The notes under the pieces are model-generated. The model did no database searches. It was not told where the DNA came from and saw only the letters and a program-made list of their open reading frames with translations. A stretch of DNA of 64,000 bases, from the NCBI GenBank assembly GCA_051878835.1, contig JBJEKW010000027.1, positions 1-64,000 of the forward strand, written 5' to 3'. The DNA is from Olsenella_K sp051878835 (GTDB lineage Bacteria; Actinomycetota; Coriobacteriia; Coriobacteriales; Atopobiaceae). Below are positions 47,386 to 55,270 of this stretch, in pieces; the stretch's first letter is position 1, and each line of letters starts with the position of its first letter. Both the position numbers and the translations under genes were made by a program.

Positions 47386-48468
47386 CTAGCCCAGGATCTT
47401 CTGGCTCAGCTGGCCGCAGGCCGCGTCGATGTCCGCGCCGCGGGAGTTGCGGATGGTTGCCTCGACGCCCACGTTCGAGAGGTAGCGCACGAAGTCGTTG
47501 GCGCGCTCGTCGCTGGCGGGCTGGAACCTGGAGCCGGGGATGGCGTTGAGCTTGATGATGTTCACGTGCGCCAGGGTGTCGCGGCAGAAGTCGCACAGAT
47601 AGCGCAGCTCCTCGTCGCTGTCGTTGACGCCCTTGATGAGCGCGTACTCGTAGGTGGGGCGACGGCCGGTCTTGTCCACGTACTCGCCCATGGCATCGTA
47701 CAGATGGACCAGCGAGTACTTCTTTACGCCGGGCATCAGGGCGTCGCGCGTCTTTTGCACGGCGGAGTGCAGCGAGACAGCCAGGGTGAACTGCTCGGGC
47801 TCGTTTGCGAAGCGCAGGATCATGGGGATGACGCCGCACGTGGAAACCGTCAGGTGCCTGGCGCCGATGCCTGCGCCCTCGGGGGAGTTGAGCTTCCTCA
47901 GGGCTGCCAGCGTGTTGTCGTAGTTCATGAAGGGCTCACCCTGACCCATGAGCACGACAGACGTCACGCGGGTGTTGAAGTCGTCGCGCACGTGCATGAC
48001 CTGCTCGTAGATCTCGCCTGCGGTCAGGGAGCGCTTCAGGCCGGACTGGCCCGTGGCGCAGAAGGCGCAGCCCATGCCGCAGCCGGCCTGGGTGGAGGCG
48101 CACACGGCCAGACGGTTCTTCGTGGGCATGCCGACGCACTCGACGCCTACGCCGTCTGGGAAGCGCAGGAGGTACTTCTTGCTCCCGTCGGTAGACACCT
48201 GTGCGGCGACCTCCTCGACGCCGCCTAGCGTGCAGACCTCTGCCAGGCTTTGGCGCAGAGCCTTCGGTAGGTTGGTCATCTGGTCGAAGGAGCTTGCGTT
48301 CTTCTCCCAAACCCACTCCTCGACCTGCTTCACGCGGAACTTGGGCTGGCCCAGGGATTCCATCAGCTCGGCGACGGCGGTGTGGGACATGGAGTGCAGG
48401 TCGCGCTTGCGCCCGATAGGCCTTCTGGGGGAGGTGGAGTCATTCGTGGGTTTGGCGATTTCTGCCAT
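47386..48468 (-). CDS. rlmN: 23S rRNA/tRNA (adenine-C2)-methyltransferase
   Basis: RlmN is a radical-SAM enzyme that methylates A2503 of 23S rRNA and A37 of some tRNAs. The 360-residue protein has the 4Fe-4S ligands Cys130, Cys134 and Cys137 (GCGMGCAFC), the methyl-carrying and resolving cysteines expected at Cys351 (DIDAACGQL) and Cys123, and the GQGEPFMNYDNTLAAL segment. The N-terminal 25 residues are variable. It is the only minus-strand gene between parAB and the WYL pair. Confidence 0.96.
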   Translation of the reverse strand: MAEIAKPTNDSTSPRRPIGRKRDLHSMSHTAVAELMESLGQPKFRVKQVEEWVWEKNASSFDQMTNLPKALRQSLAEVCTLGGVEEVAAQVSTDGSKKYLLRFPDGVGVECVGMPTKNRLAVCASTQAGCGMGCAFCATGQSGLKRSLTAGEIYEQVMHVRDDFNTRVTSVVLMGQGEPFMNYDNTLAALRKLNSPEGAGIGARHLTVSTCGVIPMILRFANEPEQFTLAVSLHSAVQKTRDALMPGVKKYSLVHLYDAMGEYVDKTGRRPTYEYALIKGVNDSDEELRYLCDFCRDTLAHVNIIKLNAIPGSRFQPASDERANDFVRYLSNVGVEATIRNSRGADIDAACGQLSQKILG

Positions 48469-48580
48469 GGTATTTCTGCCCTTATCTCTGAGGTATACGA
48501 AGTATGGAGTATCCTGTCTTGGTTAGGTTACTTCCGATTTGAGTCTAACGCAGGCGCGCTGGACCTGAGGAGATACAGAC

Positions 48581-49567
48581 ATGGCAAGCACTGACGTTAC
48601 ACGAAACAGGGTTGCGGTACTGGCCGGTGGCTGGTCTGACGAGAGCGACATCTCGCTGGAGTCTGGCGAGAATGTCGTCGAGGCACTGACCGAGGCCGGA
48701 TTCAACGACGTCGAGCTTCTGAACGTGGCCGACTCTGACTTCGTCGAGCGTTTTGCACGCGGCTCATACGACATCGCCTTCATCGCCATGCACGGCCGCT
48801 TTGGCGAGGATGGCTGCATCCAGGGCCTGTGCGAAATCCTGCACATTCCCTATACCTTCTCGGGCGTCCTGCCCTCCGCCCTGGCCACTGCCAAGGACGA
48901 GGCAAAGATGTGCTATCGCGCCGCTGGCATCCCCACGCCTGACGGCATCACGGTGCCTGCCGGCGAGGACCTGACCGAGGGACAGATCGATCAGGTCATC
49001 GAGCAGCTGGGCATGCCGCTGTTCGTGAAGCCCGCCTGCAACGGCTCCTCGTTCGGTGTGACTCGCGTGACCGACCGCGCGCAGCTGCACGAGGCCATCG
49101 CGAAGGCCACGTCCGAGGGCGACAACGTCCTGATCGAGAACTGCATCGAGGGCATGGAGATTACCGTTCCCGTGGTGGGCAACGACGACCCTAGCGCTCT
49201 GCCCATCGTCGAGATCGTGACGAATGCCGACTTCTACGACGTAAAGGTGAAGTACGAGCCGGGCTCCCTGCATCACGTGATTCCCGCTCGCCTGGAGCCG
49301 GGCGTGTACGCGAAGGCCCAGCAGTACGCCGTGGCCGCGCACAAGGCCCTCGGTTGCCGTGGCTGCTCGCGCAGCGACTTCATCGTGAAGGCTGACGGCA
49401 CGCCGGTCATCCTGGAGACCAATCCCATTCCCGGCATGACCAAGCGCAGCCTGCTGCCCGATTCCGCGCGTCACGGCGGCATCGAGTTCTCTGACCTGTG
49501 CAAGAAGTTCATCGAGCTGGCACTTGAGGACCGCGATAATCAGCGGAACGAGGACCAGCAGAAGTAG
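48581..49567 (+). CDS. ddl: D-alanine-D-alanine ligase
   Basis: Ddl makes the D-Ala-D-Ala dipeptide for peptidoglycan. The 328-residue ATP-grasp protein shows VAVLAGGWSDESDISLESG, AMHGRFGEDGCIQGLCEIL, LFVKPACNGSSFGVTRV and DFIVKADGTPVILETNPIPGMT. The final segment has the catalytic metal ligands. CTGAGGAG lies before ATG 48581. A vancomycin-type D-Lac preference cannot be judged with certainty. It is followed after 9 nt by the exonuclease-helicase gene. Confidence 0.94.
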   Translation: MASTDVTRNRVAVLAGGWSDESDISLESGENVVEALTEAGFNDVELLNVADSDFVERFARGSYDIAFIAMHGRFGEDGCIQGLCEILHIPYTFSGVLPSALATAKDEAKMCYRAAGIPTPDGITVPAGEDLTEGQIDQVIEQLGMPLFVKPACNGSSFGVTRVTDRAQLHEAIAKATSEGDNVLIENCIEGMEITVPVVGNDDPSALPIVEIVTNADFYDVKVKYEPGSLHHVIPARLEPGVYAKAQQYAVAAHKALGCRGCSRSDFIVKADGTPVILETNPIPGMTKRSLLPDSARHGGIEFSDLCKKFIELALEDRDNQRNEDQQK

Positions 49568-49576
49568 CGAGTCGCA

Positions 49577-52537
49577 ATGAGCAACACGCATAATGATTCA
49601 CAGACGGGGAGCCAAGAAGTCACTCTTGACTCCCTTCTTTTGCCCGGGACTCCCGAGCACATCCGGCGCAAGTACCTGGGGCTGGAGCAGAAGGCTCAGA
49701 CCGTCGACTTCGGCCTGCTGGAGGAGGACATCGTGGTCCTGGACACGGAGACCACGGGTCTCTCGTTCAGGGACTGCGAGCTCATAGAGATTGCCGCCGC
49801 CAGGATGTCCGGGCGTGAGGTCGTGGACCGTTTTCAGACGTTCGTCCACCCCAGCACGCCCATCCCTCCCGAGATTCAGCGCCTGACGCACATAACCCAG
49901 CTGGACGTGCAGAACGCCCCTGACGCGCAAGAGGCTGTGGCACAGCTGGCCGACTTCGTGGGCGGCGTCCCGGTACTGGCGCACAACGCCACCTTTGACC
50001 GCACATTCGTCGAGGCGGTGCCGGGCGGTACAGAGGTCAGTGACAACTGGATAGACACCCTGGCGCTGTCGCGCATTGCCCTGCCCAGGCTGAGCTCCCA
50101 CAGGCTTGCCGACATGGCCCATGCGTTCCACTGCGACTCCGTTACTCACCGTGCAACGGACGACGTGGATGCTCTGTGCGGCATGTGGCGCATCATCCTG
50201 TGCGGACTCGATATGCTGCCGAAGGGACTCCTGTCGCTGCTGGCCGACATGCACCCGGACGTCAACTGGGCGTTCAGGCCCATATTTGCGCACCTGGCCC
50301 TTGAGGACGAAGGCGCGCACTTCTCGCTGAAGGCGACCAGGCACGACCTGATTCACGCTTCGACGCAGCCGAAGCGCGCCGACGCTGGTGACGACGGCAT
50401 GCTGCTGCATGCCCCGACCGAGCAGCAGATAGCCGAGGCCTTTGCCCCCGGTGGGGTAGTCAGCAGGATGTACGAAAGCTATGAGCGTCGAGACGAGCAG
50501 GTAGCCATGGCGCAAGAAGTGCGCGACGCCCTTGCGACCTCGACGCATCGTGCCATCGAGGCGGGCACGGGTGTCGGCAAGTCCGTTGCCTACCTGCTGC
50601 CCGAGGTGCTGTTCGCCCAGATGAACAACGTGACGGTGGGCGTCGCCACAAAGACGAACGCCCTCACGGACCAGCTGGTCTCGCATGAGCTGCCTGCGTT
50701 GGATGCCGTCCTGCCGAATGGAGTCAGCTTCACCAGCCTGAAGGGCTACGAGCACTATCCGTGCCTGCACCGGCTGGAGCGCGCGGTCCAGAACGACCTG
50801 CCGCTCTCGCAGGTGGACGGCACCGGCAAGTCCCCCAACACTATAGAGGCGGACATGCTGACCGCCATCGCAGTGGTCTACGCCTTCTCCAGCCAGTCAC
50901 CCGACGGCGACCTGGATGCCCTGGGCATTCGTTGGAGATACGTGCCGCGCCAGATGCTGACCATCAGCTCGAACGACTGCCTGCGTAACCGCTGCCCCTT
51001 CTTCCCCGACGAGTGCTTCGTGCACGGCGCCCGCCGTCGTGCGGCGTGCAGCGACGTCGTGGTGACCAACCACTCGCTGCTGCTGCGTAACGTCGCGGCA
51101 GACAACGCCATACTGCCTCCCGTGCGTCACTGGGTCGTGGACGAGGCCCATGGCTTCGAGGACGAGGCCAGAAAGCAGTGGGCCGTCGAGGTGTCCTCCG
51201 ACGCCGCGCGCTCTGCCTTCGAGCTTTTGGGTGGTACAAAGACGGGTGTCATTCACGCGCTGATGGTGCGCTCGGTTGGCATAGACGGTGGGACGCTAAT
51301 AACCGCCCTGCTGTCGAAGGCGGCAGCATCGCTGTCCAGGGCCAGCGTTACGGTGGCCGACTTCTTTGAGTGCGTGCACGAGTTGGTGCATCTGGCTGGG
51401 CGCTCGAATGGCTACGACGGCATCAACCTATGGATTGACCAGAAGGTACGGGAGTCTGACGAGTGGGGTGCCGTGAAGCGGTCCGGTGCGGACTGCGTCG
51501 AGGGGTTGCAGCAGTGCGTCCACTTCCTGAAGCAGGCTCAGGACGCCCTCCAGGCCCCCGAGCCGCAGCTGGCGGGAGACCTCCAGGAGCCCATTCGCAA
51601 CCTAGACGACCTTCTGAGCGGCATCAAGCTCATAGTCGTCGAGCCGCAGGAAGGCTACGTATACTCCGCTAGGCTGTTCAGGCAGCAGAAGCGCATCGGC
51701 CAGGAGGGGCTGCTGGCTCAGAAGCTGGACGTAGGCGCCGATCTGGGCTCCGAGTGGCTGTCCACGATGAAGAGTGTCGTGTTCACCAGCGCAACCATGG
51801 CTGTGGGCAAGAACTTCAACCACTTTGACCACGCCGTGGGCCTGGATTCGCTACCCGCAGGGAAATACAAGAATGTTCAGCTGAGTTCCAGCTTTGACTA
51901 CGATCACAACATGTCGGTAATCGTGACGAAGGACATGCCAGCGCCTAATGACCGCAGGTACGTCGACAGCCTGACGGACCTCCTGTTTGACATTCATAAG
52001 GCAATGGATGGCTCGGTGCTGACGCTGTTCACGAATCGTCGAGAGATGGAGCAGGTGTATGCCTCGTTAGCCCCGCGCCTATCGGAGGTTGGGCTGGAGC
52101 TGGTGTGCCAGGATCGTGCCACATCCGCCAGGCGCCTACGTGAACGCTTCATTGCCGAGAAGAGCTTGTCTTTGATGGCACTGAAGTCGTTCTGGGAGGG
52201 CTTCGACGCATCTGGTGACACGCTTCGCTGCGTCGTTATCCCAAAGCTGCCCTTCAGCAGCCCCCACGACCCGCTGGTGCAGGAGCGCGAGCTGAGGGAG
52301 GACCGAGCCTGGTGGCGCTATTCTCTGCCAGACGCCATTCTTTCCGTGAAGCAGGCTGCCGGCAGGCTCATCAGGAGTTCCACCGATTGCGGCATTCTGG
52401 TGCTGGCGGACTCGCGCCTGGTCACAAAGAGGTACGGTCGCGACTTCATGCGATCGCTCCCCTCGAGGAACTGTACGAACCTGGAGACTGCCAACGTCGG
52501 CCGTTTCATCGGGATGTGGAGAAGCGCGCACGAGTAG
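49577..52537 (+). CDS. DEDDh exonuclease-DinG/XPD-type helicase fusion
   Basis: The 986-residue protein joins a DnaQ-like 3'-5' exonuclease (about 50-210; DTETTG with Asp56/Glu58, HNATFD, HRATDDVDA) to a DinG/Rad3-type superfamily 2 helicase. The helicase has Walker A EAGTGVGKSVAY (about 328), a Cys cluster that fits an Fe-S domain (about 467-494: C-x4-C-x6-C and a later Cys), DEAH (VVDEAHGF, about 519) and the final motif QAAGRLIRS. Such fusions occur in Firmicutes DinG and are thought to act in DNA repair. It lies directly after ddl. The Fe-S assignment is inferred from Cys spacing. Confidence 0.9.
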   Translation: MSNTHNDSQTGSQEVTLDSLLLPGTPEHIRRKYLGLEQKAQTVDFGLLEEDIVVLDTETTGLSFRDCELIEIAAARMSGREVVDRFQTFVHPSTPIPPEIQRLTHITQLDVQNAPDAQEAVAQLADFVGGVPVLAHNATFDRTFVEAVPGGTEVSDNWIDTLALSRIALPRLSSHRLADMAHAFHCDSVTHRATDDVDALCGMWRIILCGLDMLPKGLLSLLADMHPDVNWAFRPIFAHLALEDEGAHFSLKATRHDLIHASTQPKRADAGDDGMLLHAPTEQQIAEAFAPGGVVSRMYESYERRDEQVAMAQEVRDALATSTHRAIEAGTGVGKSVAYLLPEVLFAQMNNVTVGVATKTNALTDQLVSHELPALDAVLPNGVSFTSLKGYEHYPCLHRLERAVQNDLPLSQVDGTGKSPNTIEADMLTAIAVVYAFSSQSPDGDLDALGIRWRYVPRQMLTISSNDCLRNRCPFFPDECFVHGARRRAACSDVVVTNHSLLLRNVAADNAILPPVRHWVVDEAHGFEDEARKQWAVEVSSDAARSAFELLGGTKTGVIHALMVRSVGIDGGTLITALLSKAAASLSRASVTVADFFECVHELVHLAGRSNGYDGINLWIDQKVRESDEWGAVKRSGADCVEGLQQCVHFLKQAQDALQAPEPQLAGDLQEPIRNLDDLLSGIKLIVVEPQEGYVYSARLFRQQKRIGQEGLLAQKLDVGADLGSEWLSTMKSVVFTSATMAVGKNFNHFDHAVGLDSLPAGKYKNVQLSSSFDYDHNMSVIVTKDMPAPNDRRYVDSLTDLLFDIHKAMDGSVLTLFTNRREMEQVYASLAPRLSEVGLELVCQDRATSARRLRERFIAEKSLSLMALKSFWEGFDASGDTLRCVVIPKLPFSSPHDPLVQERELREDRAWWRYSLPDAILSVKQAAGRLIRSSTDCGILVLADSRLVTKRYGRDFMRSLPSRNCTNLETANVGRFIGMWRSAHE

Positions 52538-52629
52538 TGATGTGGTGGCTGTTGAGATTGCCGGGTGTGTAATACAAGCCTGACGAGGACCAGGCTGCTT
52601 TGATGCTTTAGTAATACATGTAATACAAA

Positions 52630-52672
52630 TCGCGTGCTGTCGGAATGGGCCGACAGCACGCGATTTCTTTTC
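52630..52672 (+). terminator. Bidirectional terminator between the helicase and WYL genes
   Basis: Perfect 14-bp arms (52630-52643 and 52650-52663) with a 6-nt loop, then TTTCTTTT on the plus strand and TTTGTATT on the minus strand. It can serve both converging genes. Confidence 0.85.
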
Positions 52673-52796
52673 CGCGGTGAGAATAGCTGATCCGAGACGC
52701 AGCAATAATGCATATGCGAACTAGTATTACAGAGCCGTGATACATCGGTGCGAACCTGCATTACCAAAGGAATACGCGTATTACCGCAGGTGAAAG

Positions 52797-53816
52797 CTAC
52801 TTATCAAGCGCGTCGAGTTCTTCCTGGGCATATGAGCGCACGCGGGACGCCAGGCTGACGTTCGATGTAGTAACGGTGCCTCCGCATGCAGCCAGATGGC
52901 GGGGCAGCCAGTTGCTACCTGGGTAATACGGTATCTCGGCTGTGATTGTATCGCTGGTGCGTTGTATTATCTCGAGACCTGGCCACTCAAACAGGGACAG
53001 ATAGCGTGGGTCGGAAAATACCAACGTAACACGCTGCGCCTCGGTACCTTGTGACTGCTCATCGGATGGCGTAATACGCGTATCCGCATGCTGGTCGGAC
53101 GGCTTCCGGTCGGCTGGCAGCGGTTTGCGTACGATGTTCTGCATGCGATCGACTCTGAACGTACGGTCCCCTCTGCGGTCCAAGTCATACGCATTTAGGT
53201 ACCAGCCGGAGTCGCCATACGTTATGTGCTGCGGGACAACCGTCCTGCGATGCTGAGTGGTGTCCGCCGCACCCTGGTACAGAAAGCTGAGGGCGTCCGA
53301 GTCCGCTATGGCTGAGGTCAACACCACAAGGTCCTGCGATTTGGCAGTTGTGACGGCCGGAGCTAGGGTCTTCTGGATCTGGGACGCACTCGTGCTGGGG
53401 TGGCCATACGAGTCCATCAAATGATGCCTGATGGGGTCATCCTCGGGCACATTCAGGTAATTCAGTGCTGCCATGAGCGCTATGGACTCGCTTTGCGTCA
53501 GCCTGAGCGGCCTTCCGACGGTCGCGTTGTCGAAGGCAATTGACAGCTGGTCGTCACTCTCCTGGTATACGGAAAGAGGGGTGCTGTACTCGCCGCCGGC
53601 TTCCATCAGGAGCACAAGCAGCTTACGGGCATCGTCGGTGCTGATGCCCAGCCTGGCACTGAGTGCCTCGACGGAAACGGTGTCGCCCTTTTGCGCAAGT
53701 GAGCCCAACACGCTTACTAGGTCGCGTGCTTCTTGCAAGGCATTGGCTCTGCCGCTTCGCCGTTGGCGGGGACGAGAGGATTTTGCTGCGGCTGTATTAG
53801 GTGTATTACTCTGCAT
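52797..53816 (-). CDS. WYL-domain transcriptional regulator, second of a pair
   Basis: The 339-residue protein has an N-terminal winged-helix region (about 25-95, LGSLAQKGDTVSVEALSARLGISTDDARKLL) and a WYL domain (about 165-235; HRRTVVPQHITYGDSGWYLNAYDLDRRGDRTFRVDRM) followed by a WCX-like C-terminus. Paired WYL regulators in actinobacteria include PafB/PafC, which control DNA-damage genes; this pair has the same tandem layout, but the match to PafBC is inference. ATG 53816 overlaps the upstream gene by 11 bp. Its coding sequence contains several GTAWTAC motifs. Confidence 0.85.
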   Translation of the reverse strand: MQSNTPNTAAAKSSRPRQRRSGRANALQEARDLVSVLGSLAQKGDTVSVEALSARLGISTDDARKLLVLLMEAGGEYSTPLSVYQESDDQLSIAFDNATVGRPLRLTQSESIALMAALNYLNVPEDDPIRHHLMDSYGHPSTSASQIQKTLAPAVTTAKSQDLVVLTSAIADSDALSFLYQGAADTTQHRRTVVPQHITYGDSGWYLNAYDLDRRGDRTFRVDRMQNIVRKPLPADRKPSDQHADTRITPSDEQSQGTEAQRVTLVFSDPRYLSLFEWPGLEIIQRTSDTITAEIPYYPGSNWLPRHLAACGGTVTTSNVSLASRVRSYAQEELDALDK

Positions 53817-54786
53817 TACGTAAGGTGCCCTCCAGTAGTGAGCGGTAGTCTGCAACGAGTTCCTGAGGTAATACAGGTCGTATTCCCTGCGATATGGCCC
53901 ATGAGGCAGCATCGCTTGTGCTGCTGACGTCTACGTCCCACACGAGTCCAAAGTCCTTTGTGGTCGAAAACGTGCCCTGGCCGCGGCTGGTTACCCGCAG
54001 ACTCCACTGGTCATCCGAGGGGACGCTGAAGCGCGCGGTGTATCTGCGCGGTCCCAGTTGGAACGGAAGGCGGATGTAGTCGCGTATGTCGAAGTCATCG
54101 GGAACCTCGTAGGTCGTAGTCTTCTGGATCTTTGCGGCGCGAATGCGGCTGGAGTTGTACACGTGGGGGTCTATGCAACCCTTATCCAAGTTCGTTGCGA
54201 CTACATATGTATTACCGCGCAAGGGGTAGAAGCCAAGCACGCCCAGCGTCCTCCGGACAGTGCTGCCGTCTGCCTTCTGGTAGGTGACTTGGACGCCCGT
54301 ATGTTGCGAGGCTGCCTGCTCCAAGGTGGGCAGAGTGGACGGTCTTGATGAGTCCACCTTTGTCAGACGTACCGGCGTCTGAGCGTCGAACGTGCGGTCG
54401 ATCTTTGCCAGGGCTTGCCTGAGGTCGCTTGCGTAGGGGAATGACGGGTCGCTCGCCAGGGGCGCACACGCCAGATCGATTGTCAGGGCCTCCTTTGCGC
54501 CGAGCGCACAGGGATTTGCGAAGGTGGCCTCCGTATTGATGGCCCAGCCGGAATTCGTGCCCTCCTTCGAAACGAGGGATATCACGACGCCGCACAGAAC
54601 CAGCTTCTGCCTGTCGCGCATGAATGCCTTGCGTGCCGACTCGTCGCTTTGGATGTTTGCATAGAAGTTGCGCCTGACGTAGTCGGAGCTCAGTGGGGCG
54701 CTGGCGTTCTCGAACTCCAGGGCAATGGACAGCAGGCGCTCCGCCTCTGTATCGTTGCCGGAGAGTTCGATGAAATCTTCTGACAC
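53806..54786 (-). CDS. WYL-domain-type regulator, first of a pair
   Basis: The 326-residue protein has an acidic N-terminus with a helical HTH-like region (about 15-75, RLLSIALEFENASAPLSSDYVRRNFYANI), then a WYL-like fold (about 165-215, VQVTYQKADGSTVRRTLGVLGFYPLRGNTYVVATNLDKG) and a C-terminal region. The WYL match is weaker than in its neighbour, so it may have diverged. GTG 54786 has AAAGG upstream. Its stop overlaps the next start by 11 bp, so the two are cotranslated. GTAWTAC copies lie just before its start and in its sequence. Confidence 0.75.
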   Translation of the reverse strand: MSEDFIELSGNDTEAERLLSIALEFENASAPLSSDYVRRNFYANIQSDESARKAFMRDRQKLVLCGVVISLVSKEGTNSGWAINTEATFANPCALGAKEALTIDLACAPLASDPSFPYASDLRQALAKIDRTFDAQTPVRLTKVDSSRPSTLPTLEQAASQHTGVQVTYQKADGSTVRRTLGVLGFYPLRGNTYVVATNLDKGCIDPHVYNSSRIRAAKIQKTTTYEVPDDFDIRDYIRLPFQLGPRRYTARFSVPSDDQWSLRVTSRGQGTFSTTKDFGLVWDVDVSSTSDAASWAISQGIRPVLPQELVADYRSLLEGTLRNAE

Positions 54787-55270
54787 TGCAGGACCTTTCT
54801 GTAATACGTAAAAATACCGAGGTAATACACCATGTATTCAAAGTGTATTTATATGGTCGAACGGTAATACACTAGGCTAATGACAGCGTATTACGAAAAT
54901 GATGAAACGCGTTCGCGCTGCGCTTCGTGAATGCGGCGGTTGTCTCGGCCCTTGGAGGCAAGGCACTATAAGGCGTCGTTGCGACAAAGGCCAAATCCTA
55001 AAGCTGCCACAGTGACCAGAGTGTAGCAATCGCGCTGCCTACGCATGTCTGTTGGTGCGGGTGCGGGATTGTCCCCCATACAGCCAAAAACGGCAATGCG
55101 GCAGGTCAGTATTTGCGAATACCAAAGAATAATTAATGTGAGGCTGTGGAAAAAAGCATGTGCCTGTGGCGGACCCACCACGGCCAAACTGCGAAAACGC
55201 AGGCGCATAGACGTATACTCGAACGACGAATATATATGGCACTTACCTCACGCCAAGCGAAGGAAATCAA
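54787..55270. other. Divergent intergenic region between the WYL pair and the M28-like gene
   Basis: No gene is supported. The left part (54801-54894) holds four GTAWTAC sites likely to overlap the WYL promoter. The right part carries a TATACT -10 candidate at about 55212-55217 and the GAAGGAAAT ribosome site of the M28-like gene. Confidence 0.5.

Larger units (their letters stand above)
52569..54893. repeat. GTAWTAC motif cluster C around the WYL genes
   Basis: Sixteen TAATAC/GTATTA cores and more near-matches: 52570, 52612, 52621, 52724, 52778, 52924, 52964, 53072, 53794, 53803, 53869, 54209, 54802, 54823, 54865, 54888. Fourteen are full GTAWTAC. They fall in both flanks and inside both coding sequences. 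See findings. Confidence 0.75.

Noticed and set aside
55039..55242. A short minus-strand frame with Arg/Thr-rich end before the M28-like gene
   Set aside because: No ribosome site, no family, and it overlaps the promoter region of the plus-strand gene.
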